Source of the DNA: Nemertoderma westbladi
Taxonomy: Eukaryota > Xenacoelomorpha > Nemertodermatida > Nemertodermatidae
Direction: 5' to 3'
DNA: 51,046 nucleotides
NCBI GenBank assembly: GCA_032718475.1
Contig: JAUCBJ010005666.1
Location: 1-51,046, forward strand
The position numbers and the translations under genes were made by a program. The notes under the pieces were generated by a model. The model was not told where the DNA came from. It made no database searches and worked only from the letters and a program-made list of their open reading frames with translations. Position 1 is the first letter of the stretch; each line of letters begins with the position of its first letter. Shown one piece after another: positions 1 to 14,070 of this stretch.

Positions 1-1425
1 ACAGTACAGCCATGGATTCGGTTGGTACTGGTTCCTACCACGTGCACAAGGAATAGATTGTAGGGATCATTATTTCCATCTTTGGGCAATCATGTAATCG
101 TCTCCATACCACCCGCGGCATTAACTTTCGATTTGAATTCTGATCTCAAATAATTACTTAACTCGATTACAATTACATGATCACCTTCCCATTACTTTGG
201 ACACCTTATCGACACTTTGTAAAAGGCTCACTTGTACATGGTGTGTGGTCTCTGGTACTTGTTCACCTTCCCGGTAATTGGTTAAGCGTAAAGGGCCCGC
301 CCTTGGTACTTATTGCACAGTGATTCCTTGGATAAGGGCTCCCGTTGCTTGGTGAAGGACCGCATGTAGTTGGTCGTTGATGAAGGGAGCAAGTTAATTG
401 GTGCATGGATCCCGTCCAGTGCAGTGGTCCAGTCCTTGAAAAGGTGTTGGAAGCTTCTTTATCTTTAGTTCCCAATGAATCCAAACCAAACCATCTTTTT
501 AGCAAGAAACAAAGAAAAACAAACACAAGCCCTGTTTCGAATTTGTTTGATAATGTTTTGAGAATAAACACCTGCCGTAAGTCAGATAATATCTATAGGT
601 ATTCATTCCGCAGGGATAAATAATCTACACAATGAAACAGGTTGCTATAGTGCTATTTATATGGCAGACGGTTTGCAGGTTCCGACTACGTACTGAATAA
701 TTGTGTAGTGATTTGAATTGATTTGGTATCTCATTTAATCAATAACGATCTCTAATTAGTACAATTACGATTCCAAAATAATTTGGTATTAGCTGGTCGC
801 GAGCAATGGTTATCATGAGGTGTATATATCATGCATGGCAAGATAAATTTATGGTGGAAAATGAAAATTGAGCTCAACAGATTCTGGCTGTCTATTATTG
901 GTCTCTTTACATAACTCGATAACACAGCAAGATGTTACAAAATTGGTGATAAATAGTTTACTCACGAGGGATAGATAAGACGTTAAGACTGGAGAGGTCC
1001 CTACCGCAATCAGAATACCCAATTGTTCAACAATTACTCTCTCATATATTATTACCTGATAAGCAATCAAGTGCGGCTTTCAAACAATAAAGTGGTTATC
1101 ATCTAACATAATCGCTCAAGATACCTTGCGGCTCAATGTCTTCATGTGCCTATTATGTTGTGTCATGGAATGGATCTAGGTGCTAAAGACCGTGCTGCAT
1201 TTGTTTGAATTTCTCTACAACGTCGATCATAACTTAATTTCATAAATTTTATATAACAAGCACGCAAACAAACAATGTTTGTGGTACAATGGAAACCTGT
1301 TCCGAATCCAGATGTCATGGAGGAAAGGGTTGAGAAACAGGGTGGGTCTCAACATCAAAAAGAAACATCAAAATGACCATCCATCAATCCATCCAACATC
1401 CAGTTGCTTAACAGACAACACAATA
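1..1425. other. Unassigned 5' flank
   Basis: I see no convincing gene. The open frames here are short and do not resemble any family I recognise. Positions 13-47 resemble 22124-22158 (about 28 of 35 bases, sharing TGGATTCGGTT and ACGTGCAC). Positions 230-415 hold decayed units of the following array. A short ATCC-rich run lies at about 1376-1402, just before the array. Confidence 0.6.
230..415. repeat. Decayed outlier units of the 21-bp minisatellite
   Basis: Phrases of the downstream array recur here in degraded form: GTACATGGTG near 235, CTGGTACTTG near 256, AAGGGCTCCCG near 336 and TTGGTGAAGGAC near 350. They are about 1 kb before the clean array and separated from it by ordinary sequence. 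They look like old units that have escaped homogenisation. Boundaries are approximate. Confidence 0.55.
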
Positions 1426-2429
1426 CCGGGTACTTGGTGAAGGATTTCCTGTACATGGTGAAGGGCTCCCGGTATTTGGTGAAGGACTTCCGGTACATTG
1501 TGAAGGGCTCCCGGTATTTGGTGAAGGACTTCCTGTACATGGTGGAGGGCTCCCGGTATTTGGTGAAGGACTTCCTGTACATGGTGAAGGGCTCCCGGTA
1601 TTTGGTGAAGGATTTCCTGTACATAATGAAGGGCTCCCGGTATTTGGTGAAGGACTTCCTGTACATGGTGAAAAACTTCCTGTACATGGTGAAGGGCTCC
1701 CGGTATTTGGTGAAGGATTTCATGTACATTGTGAAGGGCTGCCGGTGCATGGTGAAGGACTTCCTGTACATGGTGAAGGGCTTCCGGTATTTGGTGAAGG
1801 ACTTCCTGTACATGGTGAAGGGCTCCCGGTATTTGGTGAAGAGCTTCCGGTATATTGTGAAGGGCTCCCGGTATATTGTGAAGGGCTCCCGGTATTTGGT
1901 GAAGGACTTCCTGTACATGGTGAAGGGCTTCCGGTATTTGGTGAAGGACTTCCTGTACATGGTGAAGGGCTCCCGGTATTTGGTGAAGGACTTCCTGTAC
2001 ATGGTGAAGGGCTCCCGGTATTTGGTGAAGGACTTCCTGTACATGGTGAAGGGCTCCCGGTATTTGGTGAAGGACTTCCTGTACATGGTGAACGGCTCCC
2101 GGTATTTGGTGAAGGATTTCCTGTACATGGTGAAGGGCTGCCGGTGCATGGTCAAGGACTTCCTGTACATGGTGAAGGGCTCCCGGTATTTGGTGAAGGA
2201 CTTCCTGTACATGGTGAAGGGCTCCCGGTATTTGGTGAAGGACTTCCTGTACATGGTGAAGGGCTCCCGGTATTTGGTGAAGGACTTCCTGTACATGGTG
2301 AAGGGCTCCCGGTATTTGGTGAAGGACTTCCTGTACATGGTGAACGGCTCCCGGTATTTGGTGAAGGATTTCCTGTACATGGTGAAGGGCTTCCGGTATT
2401 TGGTGAAGGACTTCCTGTACATGGTGAAG

Positions 2430-5400
2430 GGCTCCCGGTATTTGGTGAAGGATTTCATGTACATTGTGAAGGGCTGCCGGTGCATGGTGAAGGGCTTCCT
2501 GTACATGGTGAAAGGCTTCCGGTATTTGGTGAAGGACTTCCTGTACATGGTGAAGGGCTCCCGGTATTTGGTGAAGGATTTCATGTACATTGTGAAGGGC
2601 TGCCGGTGCATGGTCAAGGACTTCCTGTACATGGTGAAGGGCTCCCGCTATTTGGTGAAGGACTTCCTGTACATGGTGAAGGGCTCCCGGTATTTGGTGA
2701 AGGACTTCCTGTACATGGTGAAGGGCTCCCGCTATTTGGTGAAGGACTTCCTGTACATGGTGAAGGGCTCCCGCTATTTGGTGAAGGACTTCCTGTACAT
2801 GGTGAAGGGCTTCCGGTATTTGGTGAAGGACTTCCTGTACATGGTGAAGGGCTCCCGGTATTTGGTGAAGGACTTCCGGTACATTGTGAAGGGCTCCCGG
2901 TATTTGGTGAAGGATTTCCGGTACATTGTGAAGGGCTCCCGGTATTTGGTGAAGGGCTCCCGGTATTTGGTGAAGGATTTCCTGTACATTGTGAAGGGCT
3001 CCCGGTATTTGGTGAAGGACTTCCTGTACATGGTGAACGGCTCCCGGTATTTGGTGAAGGACTTCCGGTACATTGTGAAGGGCTCCCGGTATTTGGTGAA
3101 GGACTTCCTGTACATGGTGAAGGGCTCCCGGTATTTGGTGAAGGACTTCCTGTACATGGTGAACGGCTCCCGGTATTTGGTGAAGGACTTCCTGTATATG
3201 GTGAAGGGCTCCCGGTATTTGGTGAAGGACTTCCTGTACATGGTGAACGGCTCCCGGTATTTGGTGAAGGACTTCCTGTACATGGTGAACGGCTCCCGGT
3301 ATTTGTTGAAGGACTTCCGGTACATTGTGAAGGGCTCCCGGTATTTGGTGAAGGACTTCTTGTTTACATGGTGAAGGGCTCCCGCTATTTGGTGAAGGAC
3401 TTCCTGTACATGGTGGAGGGCTCCCGGTATTTGTTGAAGGACTTCCTGTACATTGTGAAGGGCTCCCGGTATTTGATGAAGGACTTCCTGTACATGGTGA
3501 ACGGCTCCCGGTATTTGATGAAGGACTTCCTGTACATGGTGAACGGCTCCCGGTATTTGGTGAAGGACTTCCGGTACATTGTGAAGGGCTCCCGGTATTT
3601 GGTGAAGGATTTCCGGTACATTGTGAAGGGCTTCCGGTATTTGGTGAAGGACTTCCTGTACATTGTGAAGGGCTCCCGGTATTTGATGAAGGACTTCCTG
3701 TACATGGTGAACGGCTCCCTGTATTTGGTGAAGGATTTCCTGTACATTGTGAACGGCTCACGGTATTTGGTGAAGGACTTCCTGTACATGGTGAAGGGCT
3801 TCCGGTATTTGGTGAAGGACTTCCTGTACATGGTGAAGGGCTCCCGGTATTTGGTGAAGAGCTTCCGGTATATTGTGAAGGGCTCCCGGTATTTGGTGAA
3901 GGACTTCCTGTACATGGTGAACGGCTCCCGGTATTTGGTGAAGGATTTCCTGTACATGGTGAACGGCTCCCGGTATTTGATGAAGGACTTCCTGTACATG
4001 GTGAACGGCTCCCGGTATTTGGTGAAGGACTTCCTGTACATGGTGAAGGGCTCCCGGTATTTGGTGAAGGACTTCCGGTACATTGTGAAGGGCTCCCGGT
4101 ATTTGGTGAAGGATTTCCGGTACATGGTGAAGGGCTCCCGGTATTTGGTGATGGACTTCCTGTACATGGTGAAGGGCTGCCGGTGCATGGTGAAGGACTT
4201 CCTGTACATGGTGAAGGGCTCCTGCTATTTGGTGAAGGACTTCCTGTACATTGTGAAGGGCTCCCGGTATTTGATGAAGGACTTCCTGTACATTGTGAAG
4301 GGCTTCCGGTATTTGGTGAAGGATTTCCTGTACATTGTGAAGGGCTTCCGGTATTTGGTGAAGGACTTCCTGTACATGGTGAAGGGCTCCCGGTATTTGG
4401 TGAAGGACTTCCTGTACATGGTGAACGGCTCCCGGTATTTGGTGAAGGATTTCCTGTACATGGTGAAGGGCTCCCGGTATTTGGTGAAGGACTTCCGGTA
4501 CATTGTGAAGGGCTCCCGGTATTTGGTGAAGGACTTCCTGTACATGGTGAAGGGCTCCCGGTATTTGGTGAAGGACTTCCTGTACATGGTGAACGGCTCC
4601 CGGTATTTGGTGAAGGATTTCCTGTACATGGTGAAGGGCTCCCGGTATTTGGTGAAGGACTTCCTGTACATGGTGAAGGGCTCCCGGTATTTGGTGAAGG
4701 ATTTCCTGTACATTGTGAAGGGCTCCCGGTATTTGGTGAAGGACTTCCTGTACATTGTGAAGGGCTCCCGGTATTTGGTGAAGGACTTCCTGTACATGGT
4801 GAACGGCTCCCGGTATTTGGTGAAGGATTTCCTGTACATGGTGAAGGGCTCCCGGTATTTGGTGAAGGACTTCCGGTACATTGTGAAGGGCTCCCGGTAT
4901 TTGGTGAAGGACTTCCTGTACATGGTGAACGGCTCCCGGTATTTGGTGAAGGATTTCCTGTACATGGTGAAGGGCTCCCGGTATTTGGTGAAGGACTTCC
5001 GGTACATTGTGAAGGGCTCCCGGTATTTGGTGAAGGACTTCCGGTACATTGTGAAGGGCTTCCGGTATTTGGTGAAGGGCTCCCGGTATTTGGTGAAGGA
5101 CTTCCTGTACATGGTGAAGGGCTCCCGCTATTTGTTGAAGGACTTCCTGTACATGGTGAAGGGCTCCCGGTATTTGGTGAAGGACTTCCTGTACATGGTG
5201 AACGGCTCCCGGTATTTGGTGAAGGATTTCCTGTACATGGTGAAGGGCTCCCGGTATTTGGTGAAGGACTTCCGGTACATTGTGAAGGGCTTCCGGTATT
5301 TGGTGAAGGACTTCTTGTACATGGTGAACGGCTTCCGGTATTTGGTGAAGGACTTCCTGTACATGGTGAAGGGCTCCCGGTATTTGGTGAAGGACTTCCG

Positions 5401-7450
5401 GTACATTGTGAAGGGCTCCCGGTATTTGGTGAAGGATTTCCGGTACATTGTGAAGGGCTTCCGGTATTTGGTGAAGAACTTCCGGTACATTGTGAAGGGC
5501 TTCCGGTATTTGGTGAAGGACTTCTTGTACATGGTGAACGGCTTCCGGTATTTGGTGAAGGACTTCCTGTACATGGTGAAGGGCTCCCGGTATTTGGTGA
5601 AGGACTTCCGGTACATTGTGAAGGGCGCCCGGTATTTGGTGAAGGATTTCCTGTACATGGTGAAGGGCTTCCGGTATTTGGTGAAGGACTTCCTGTACAT
5701 GGTGAAGGGCTCCCGCTATTTGGTGAAGGACTTCCGGTACATTGTGAAGGGCTTCCGGTATTTGGTGAAGGACTTCCGGTACATTGTGAAGGGCTTCCGG
5801 TATTTGGTGAAGGACTTCTTGTACATGGGGAACGGCTTCCGGTATTTGGTGAAGGACTTCCTGTACATGGTGAAGGGCTCCCGGTATTTGGTGAAGGACT
5901 TCCGGTACATTGTGAAGGGCTCCCGGTATTTGGTGAAGGATTTCCTGTACATGGTGAAGGGCTTCCGGTATTTGGTGAAGGACTTCCTGTACATGGTGAA
6001 GGGCTCCCGCTATTTGGTGAAGGACTTCCTGTACATGGTGAAGGGCTCCCGGTATTTGATGAAGGACTTCCTGTACATTGTGAAGGGCTCCCGGTATTTG
6101 GTGAAGGACTTCCTGTACATGGTGAAGGGCTCCCGCTATTTGGTGAAGGACTTCCTGTACATGGTGAAGGGCTCCCGGTATTTTGTGAAGGACTTCCTGT
6201 ACATGGTGAAGGGCTCCCGGTATTTGGTGAAGGATTTCCTGTACATGGTGAAGGGCTTCCGGTATTTGGTGAAGGACTTCCTGTACATGGTGAAGGGTTC
6301 CCGGTATTTGGTGAAGAGCTTCCGGTATATTGTGAAGGGCTCCCGGTATTTGGTGAAGGACTTCCTGTACATGGTGAACGGCTCCCGGTATTTGGTGAAG
6401 GATTTCCTGTACATGGTGAAGGGCTCCCGGTATTTGGTGAAGGACTTCCGGTACATTGTGAAGGGCTCCCGGTATTTGGTGAAGGACTTCCGGTACATTG
6501 TGAAGGGCTTCCGGTATTTGGTGAAGAGCTCCCGGTATTTGGTGAAGGACTTCCTGTACATGGTGAAGGGCTCCCGCTATTTGGTGAAGGACTTCCTGTA
6601 CATGGTGAAGGGCTCCCGGTATTTGGTGAAGGACTTCCTGTACATGGTGAAGGGCTCCCGGTATTTGGTGAAGAGCTTCCGGTATATTGTGAAGGGCTCC
6701 CGGTATTTGGTGAAGGACTTCCTGTACATGGTGAAAAACTTCCTGTACATGGAGAAGGGCTCCCGGTATTTGGTGAAGGATTTCATGTACATTGTGAAGG
6801 GCTTCCGGTATTTGGTGAAGGACTTCCTGTACATTGTGAAGGGCTCCCGGTATTTGGTGAAGGACTTCCTGTACATGGTGAAGGGCTCCCGGTATTTGGT
6901 GAAGGACTTCCTGTACATGGTGAAAAACTTGCTGTACATGGTGAAGGGCTCCCGGTATTTGGTGAAGGATTTCATGTACATGGTGAAGGGCTTCCGGTAT
7001 TTGGTGAAGGACTTCCTGTACATGGTGAACGGCTCCCGGTATTTGTTGAAGGACTTCCTGTATATGGTGAAGGGTTCCCGCTATTTGGTGAAGGACTTCC
7101 TGTACATGGTGGAGGGCTCCCGGTATTTGGTGAAGGACTTCCTGTGCATGGTGAAGGGCTCCCGGTATTTGGTGAAGGATTTCCTGTACATGGTGAAGGG
7201 CTTCCGGTATTTGGTGAAGGGCTCCCGGTATTTGGTGAATGATTTCCTGTACATGGTGAAGGGCTTCCGGTATTTGGTGAAGGGCTCCCGGTATTTGTTG
7301 AAGGACTTCCTGTATATGGTGAAGGGTTCCCGCTATTTGGTGAAGAACTTCCTGTACATGGTGAAGGGCTCCCGATATTTGGTGAAGGACTTCCTGTACA
7401 TGGTGAAGGGCTCCCGGTATTTGGTGAAGGATTTCCGGTACATTGTGAAG
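2430..7450. repeat. Higher-order repeat, 5,021-bp copy A
   Basis: This block recurs 5,021 bp downstream with few differences. Shared private markers include the irregular TTGTTTACAT at 3360 and 8381, and the GTGCATGGTG cluster at 2480 and 7501. The spacing is not a multiple of 21 because the block carries a 2-nt irregularity. Start and end are accurate to about one unit. Confidence 0.9.
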
Positions 7451-10400
7451 GGCTCCCGGTATTTGGTGAAGGATTTCATGTACATTGTGAAGGGCTGCCG
7501 GTGCATGGTGAAGGGCTTCCTGTACATGGTGAAAGGCTTCCGGTATTTGGTGAAGGACTTCCTGTACATGGTGAAGGGCTCCCGGTATTTGGTGAAGGAT
7601 TTCATGTACATTGTGAAGGGCTGCCGGTGCATGGTCAAGGACTTCCTGTACATGGTGAAGGGCTCCCGCTATTTGGTGAAGGACTTCCTGTACATGGTGA
7701 AGGGCTCCCGGTATTTGGTGAAGGACTTCCTGTACATGGTGAAGGGCTCCCGCTATTTGGTGAAGGCCTTCCTGTACATGGTGAAGGGCTCCCGCTATTT
7801 GGTGAAGGACTTCCTGTACATGGTGAAGGGCTTCCGGTATTTGGTGAAGGACTTCCTGTACATGGTGAAGGGCTCCCGGTATTTGGTGAAGGACTTCCGG
7901 TACATTGTGAAGGGCTCCCGGTATTTGGTGAAGGATTTCCGGTACATTGTGAAGGGCTCCCGGTATTTGGTGAAGGGCTCCCGGTATTTGGTGAAGGATT
8001 TCCTGTACATTGTGAAGGGCTCCCGGTATTTGGTGAAGGACTTCCTGTACATGGTGAACGGCTCCCGGTATTTGGTGAAGGACTTCCGGTACATTGTGAA
8101 GGGCTCCCGGTATTTGGTGAAGGACTTCCTGTACATGGTGAAGGGCTCCCGGTATTTGGTGAAGGACTTCCTGTACATGGTGAACGGCTCCCGGTATTTG
8201 GTGAAGGACTTCCTGTATATGGTGAAGGGCTCCCGGTATTTGGTGAAGGACTTCCTGTACATGGTGAACGGCTCCCGGTATTTGGTGAAGGACTTCCTGT
8301 ACATGGTGACCGGCTCCCGGTATTTGGTGAAGGACTTCCGGTACATTGTGAAGGGCTCCCGGTATTTGGTGAAGGACTTCTTGTTTACATGGTGAAGGGC
8401 TCCCGCTATTTGGTGAAGGACTTCCTGTACATGGTGGAGGGCTCCCGGTATTTGTTGAAGGACTTCCTGTACATTGTGAAGGGCTCCCGGTATTTGATGA
8501 AGGACTTCCTGTACATGGTGAACGGCTCCCGGTATTTGATGAAGGACTTCCTGTACATGGTGAACGGCTCCCGGTATTTGGTGAAGGACTTCCGGTACAT
8601 TGTGAAGGGCTCCCGGTATTTGGTGAAGGATTTCCGGTACATTGTGAAGGGCTTCCGGTATTTGGTGAAGGACTTCCTGTACATTGTGAAGGGCTCCCGG
8701 TATTTGATGAAGGACTTCCTGTACATGGTGAACGGCTCCCTGTATTTGGTGAAGGATTTCCTGTACATTGTGAACGGCTCCCGGTATTTGGTGAAGGACT
8801 TCCTGTACATGGTGAAGGGCTTCCGGTATTTGGTGAAGGACTTCCTGTACATGGTGAAGGGCTCCCGGTATTTGGTGAAGAGCTTCCGGTATATTGTGAA
8901 GGGCTCCCGGTATTTGGTGAAGGACTTCCTGTACATGGTGAACGGCTCCCGGTATTTGGTGAAGGATTTCCTGTACATGGTGAACGGCTCCCGGTATTTG
9001 ATGAAGGACTTCCTGTACATGGTGAACGGCTCCCGGTATTTGGTGAAGGACTTCCTGTACATGGTGAAGGGCTCCCGGTATTTGGTGAAGGACTTCCGGT
9101 ACATTGTGAAGGGCTCCCGGTATTTGGTGAAGGATTTCCGGTACATGGTGAAGGGCTCCCGGTATTTGGTGATGGACTTCCTGTACATGGTGAAGGGCTG
9201 CCGGTGCATGGTGAAGGACTTCCTGTACATGGTGAAGGGCTCCTGCTATTTGGTGAAGGACTTCCTGTACATTGTGAAGGGCTCCCGGTATTTGATGAAG
9301 GACTTCCTGTACATTGTGAAGGGCTTCCGGTATTTGGTGAAGGATTTCCTGTACATTGTGAAGGGCTTCCGGTATTTGGTGAAGGACTTCCTGTACATGG
9401 TGAAGGGCTCCCGGTATTTGGTGAAGGACTTCCTGTACATGGTGAACGGCTCCCGGTATTTGGTGAAGGATTTCCTGTACATGGTGAAGGGCTCCCGGTA
9501 TTTGGTGAAGGACTTCCGGTACATTGTGAAGGGCTCCCGGTATTTGGTGAAGGACTTCCTGTACATGGTGAAGGGCTCCCGGTATTTGGTGAAGGACTTC
9601 CTGTACATGGTGAACGGCTCCCGGTATTTGGTGAAGGATTTCCTGTACATGGTGAAGGGCTCCCGGTATTTGGTGAAGGACTTCCTGTACATGGTGAAGG
9701 GCTCCCGGTATTTGGTGAAGGATTTCCTGTACATTGTGAAGGGCTCCCGGTATTTGGTGAAGGACTTCCTGTACATTGTGAAGGGCTCCCGGTATTTGGT
9801 GAAGGACTTCCTGTACATGGTGAACGGCTCCCGGTATTTGGTGAAGGATTTCCTGTACATGGTGAAGGGCTCCCGGTATTTGGTGAAGGACTTCCGGTAC
9901 ATTGTGAAGGGCTCCCGGTATTTGGTGAAGGACTTCCTGTACATGGTGAACGGCTCCCGGTATTTGGTGAAGGATTTCCTGTACATGGTGAAGGGCTCCC
10001 GGTATTTGGTGAAGGACTTCCGGTACATTGTGAAGGGCTCCCGGTATTTGGTGAAGGACTTCCGGTACATTGTGAAGGGCTTCCGGTATTTGGTGAAGGG
10101 CTCCCGGTATTTGGTGAAGGACTTCCTGTACATGGTGAAGGGCTCCCGCTATTTGGTGAAGGACTTCCTGTACATGGTGAAGGGCTCCCGGTATTTGGTG
10201 AAGGACTTCCTGTACATGGTGAACGGCTCCCGGTATTTGGTGAAGGATTTCCTGTACATGGTGAAGGGCTCCCGGTATTTGGTGAAGGACTTCCGGTACA
10301 TTGTGAAGGGCTTCCGGTATTTGGTGAAGGACTTCTTGTACATGGTGAACGGCTTCCGGTATTTGGTGAAGGACTTCCTGTACATGGTGAAGGGCTCCCG

Positions 10401-12487
10401 GTATTTGGTGAAGGACTTCCGGTACATTGTGAAGGGCTCCCGGTATTTGGTGAAGGATTTCCGGTACATTGTGAAGGGCTTCCGGTATTTGGTGAAGAAC
10501 TTCCGGTACATTGTGAAGGGCTTCCGGTATTTGGTGAAGGACTTCTTGTACATGGTGAACGGCTTCCGGTATTTGGTGAAGGACTTCCTGTACATGGTGA
10601 AGGGCTCCCGGTATTTGGTGAAGGACTTCCGGTACATTGTGAAGGGCGCCCGGTATTTGGTGAAGGATTTCCTGTACATGGTGAAGGGCTTCCGGTATTT
10701 GGTGAAGGACTTCCTGTACATGGTGAAGGGCTCCCGCTATTTGGTGAAGGACTTCCGGTACATTGTGAAGGGCTTCCGGTATTTGGTGAAGGACTTCCGG
10801 TACATTGTGAAGGGCTTCCGGTATTTGGTGAAGGACTTCTTGTACATGGGGAACGGCTTCCGGTATTTGGTGAAGGACTTCCTGTACATGGTGAAGGGCT
10901 CCCGGTATTTGGTGAAGGACTTCCGGTACATTGTGAAGGGCTCCCGGTATTTGGTGAAGGATTTCCTGTACATGGTGAAGGGCTTCCGGTATTTGGTGAA
11001 GGACTTCCTGTACATGGTGAAGGGCTCCCGCTATTTGGTGAAGGACTTCCTGTACATGGTGAAGGGCTCCCGGTATTTGATGAAGGACTTCCTGTACATT
11101 GTGAAGGGCTCCCGGTATTTGGTGAAGGACTTCCTGTACATGGTGAAGGGCTCCCGCTATTTGGTGAAGGACTTCCTGTACATGGTGAAGGGCTCCCGGT
11201 ATTTTGTGAAGGACTTCCTGTACATGGTGAAGGGCTCCCGGTATTTGGTGAAGGATTTCCTGTACATGGTGAAGGGCTTCCGGTATTTGGTGAAGGACTT
11301 CCTGTACATGGTGAAGGGTTCCCGGTATTTGGTGAAGAGCTTCCGGTATATTGTGAAGGGCTCCCGGTATTTGGTGAAGGACTTCCTGTACATGGTGAAC
11401 GGCTCCCGGTATTTGGTGAAGGATTTCCTGTACATGGTGAAGGGCTCCCGGTATTTGGTGAAGGACTTCCGGTACATTGTGAAGGGCTCCCGGTATTTGG
11501 TGAAGGACTTCCGGTACATTGTGAAGGGCTTCCGGTATTTGGTGAAGGGCTCCCGGTATTTGGTGAAGGACTTCCTGTACATGGTGAAGGGCTCCCGCTA
11601 TTTGGTGAAGGACTTCCTGTACATGGTGAAGGGCTCCCGGTATTTGGTGAAGGACTTCCTGTACATGGTGAAGGGCTCCCGGTATTTGGTGAAGAGCTTC
11701 CGGTATATTGTGAAGGGCTCCCGGTATTTGGTGAAGGACTTCCTGTACATGGTGAAAAACTTCCTGTACATGGAGAAGGGCTCCCGGTATTTGGTGAAGG
11801 ATTTCATGTACATTGTGAAGGGCTTCCGGTATTTGGTGAAGGACTTCCTGTACATTGTGAAGGGCTCCCGGTATTTGGTGAAGGACTTCCTGTACATGGT
11901 GAAGGGCTCCCGGTATTTGGTGAAGGACTTCCTGTACATGGTGAAAAACTTGCTGTACATGGTGAAGGGCTCCCGGTATTTGGTGAAGGATTTCATGTAC
12001 ATGGTGAAGGGCTTCCGGTATTTGGTGAAGGACTTCCTGTACATGGTGAACGGCTCTCGGTATTTGTTGAAGGACTTCCTGTATATGGTGAAGGGTTCCC
12101 GCTATTTGGTGAAGGACTTCCTGTACATGGTGAAGGGCTCCCGGTATTTGGTGAAGGACTTCCTGTGCATGGTGAAGGGCTCCCGGTATTTGGTGAAGGA
12201 TTTCCTGTACATGGTGAAGGGCTTCCGGTATTTGGTGAAGGGCTCCCGGTATTTGGTGAATGATTTCCTGTACATGGTGAAGGGCTTCCGGTATTTGGTG
12301 AAGGGCTCCCGGTATTTGTTGAAGGACTTCCTGTATATGGTGAAGGGATCCCGCTATTTGGTGAAGAACTTCCTGTACATGGTGAAGGGCTCCCGATATT
12401 TGGTGAAGGACTTCCTGTACATGGTGAAGGGCTCCCGGTATTTGGTGAAGGATTTCCGGTACATTGTGAAGGGCTCCCGGTATTTGG
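7451..12487. repeat. Higher-order repeat, 5,021-bp copy B
   Basis: This is the second copy of the block above. Differences from copy A are scattered single substitutions, for example TTTGTTGAAGG at about 5130 against TTTGGTGAAGG at about 10151. Identity appears well above 99%, so the duplication is recent or recently converted. Copy B diverges from A at about 12487, where GTGATGGAC replaces GTGAAGGAT. Confidence 0.88.
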
Positions 12488-14070
12488 TGATGGACTTCCT
12501 GTACATGGTGAAGGGCTTCCGGTATTTGGTGAAGGACTTCCTGTACATTGTGAAGGGCTCCCGGTATTTGGTGAAGGATTTCCGGTACATTGTGAAGGGC
12601 TCCCGGTATTTGGTGATGGACTTCCTGTACATGGTGAAGGGCTCCCGCTATTTGGTGAAGGACTTCCTGTACATGGTGAAGGGCTCCCGGTATTTGGTGA
12701 AGGACTTCCTGTACATGGTGAAGGGCTCCCGGTATTTGGTGAAGGACTTCCTTTACATGGTGAAGGGCTCCCGGTATTTGGTGAAGGACTTCCTGTACAT
12801 GGTGAAGGGCTCCCGGTATTTGGTGAAGGACTTCCTGTACATGGTGAAGGGCTCCCGGTATTTGGTGAAGGACTTCCTGTACATGGTGAAGGGCTCCCGG
12901 TATTTGGTGAAGGACTTCCTGTACATGGTGAAGGGCTCCCGGTATTTGGTGAAGGGCTTCCTGTACATGGTGAAGGGCTGCCGGTCGGTGCATGGTGAAG
13001 GACTTCCTGTACATGGTGAAGGGCTCCCGCTATTTGGTGAAGGACTTCCTGTACATGGTGAAGGGCTCCCGGTATTTGGTGAAGGACTTCCTGTACATGG
13101 TGAAGGGCTCCCGGTATTTGGTGAAGGACTTCCTGTACATGGTGAAGGGCTCCCGGTATTTGGTGAAGGACTTCCTGTACATGGTGAAGGGCTTCCGGTA
13201 TTTGGTGAAGGGCTCCCGGTATTTGTTGAAGGACTTCCTGTATATGGTGAAGGGTTCCCGCTATTTGGTGAAGAACTTCCTGTACATGGTGAAGGGCTCC
13301 CGATATTTGGTGAAGGACTTCCTGTACATGGTGAAGGGCTCCCGGTATTTGGTGAAGGATTTCCGGTACATTGTGAAGGGCTCCCGGTATTTGGTGATGG
13401 ACTTCCTGTACATGGTGAAGGGCTTCCGGTATTTGGTGAAGGACTTCCTGTACATTGTGAAGGGCTCCCGGTATTTGGTGAAGGATTTCCGGTACATTGT
13501 GAAGGGCTCCCGGTATTTGGTGATGGACTTCCTGTACATGGTGAAGGGCTCCCGCTATTTGGTGAAGGACTTCCTGTACATGGTGAAGGGCTCCCGGTAT
13601 TTGGTGAAGGACTTCCTGTACATGGTGAAGGGCTCCCGGTATTTGGTGAAGGACTTCCTTTACATGGTGAAGGGCTCCCGGTATTTGGTGAAGGACTTCC
13701 TGTACATGGTGAAGGGCTCCCGGTATTTTGTGAAGGACTTCCTGTACATGGTGAAGGGCTCCCGGTATTTGGTGAAGGACTTCCTGTACATGGTGAAGGG
13801 CTCCCGGTATTTGGTGAAGGACTTCCTGTACATGGTGAAGGGCTCCCGGTATTTGGTGAAGGGCTTCCTGTACATGGTGAAGGGCTGCCGGTCGGTGCAT
13901 GGTGAAGGACTTCCTGTACATGGTGAAGGGCTCCCGCTATTTGGTGAAGGACTTCCTGTACATGGTGAAGGGCTCCCGGTATTTGGTGAAGGACTTCCTG
14001 TACATGGTGAAGGGCTCCCGGTATTTGGTGAAGGACTTCCTGTACATGGTGAAGGGCTCCCGGTATTTGG
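12255..14070. repeat. Higher-order repeat, two 907-bp copies
   Basis: Sequence from about 12255 to 13160 recurs 907 bp later. Markers are CCGGTCGGTGCATGG at 12981 and 13888, and the TTTGTTGAAGG unit at about 12313 and 13220. A few substitutions distinguish the copies, such as GGGATCCC near 12347 against GGGTTCCC. Confidence 0.85.

Noticed and set aside
849-1070. 73-codon minus-strand frame
   Set aside because: A chance frame in AT-rich DNA, with no recognisable motif, partner exon or promoter.
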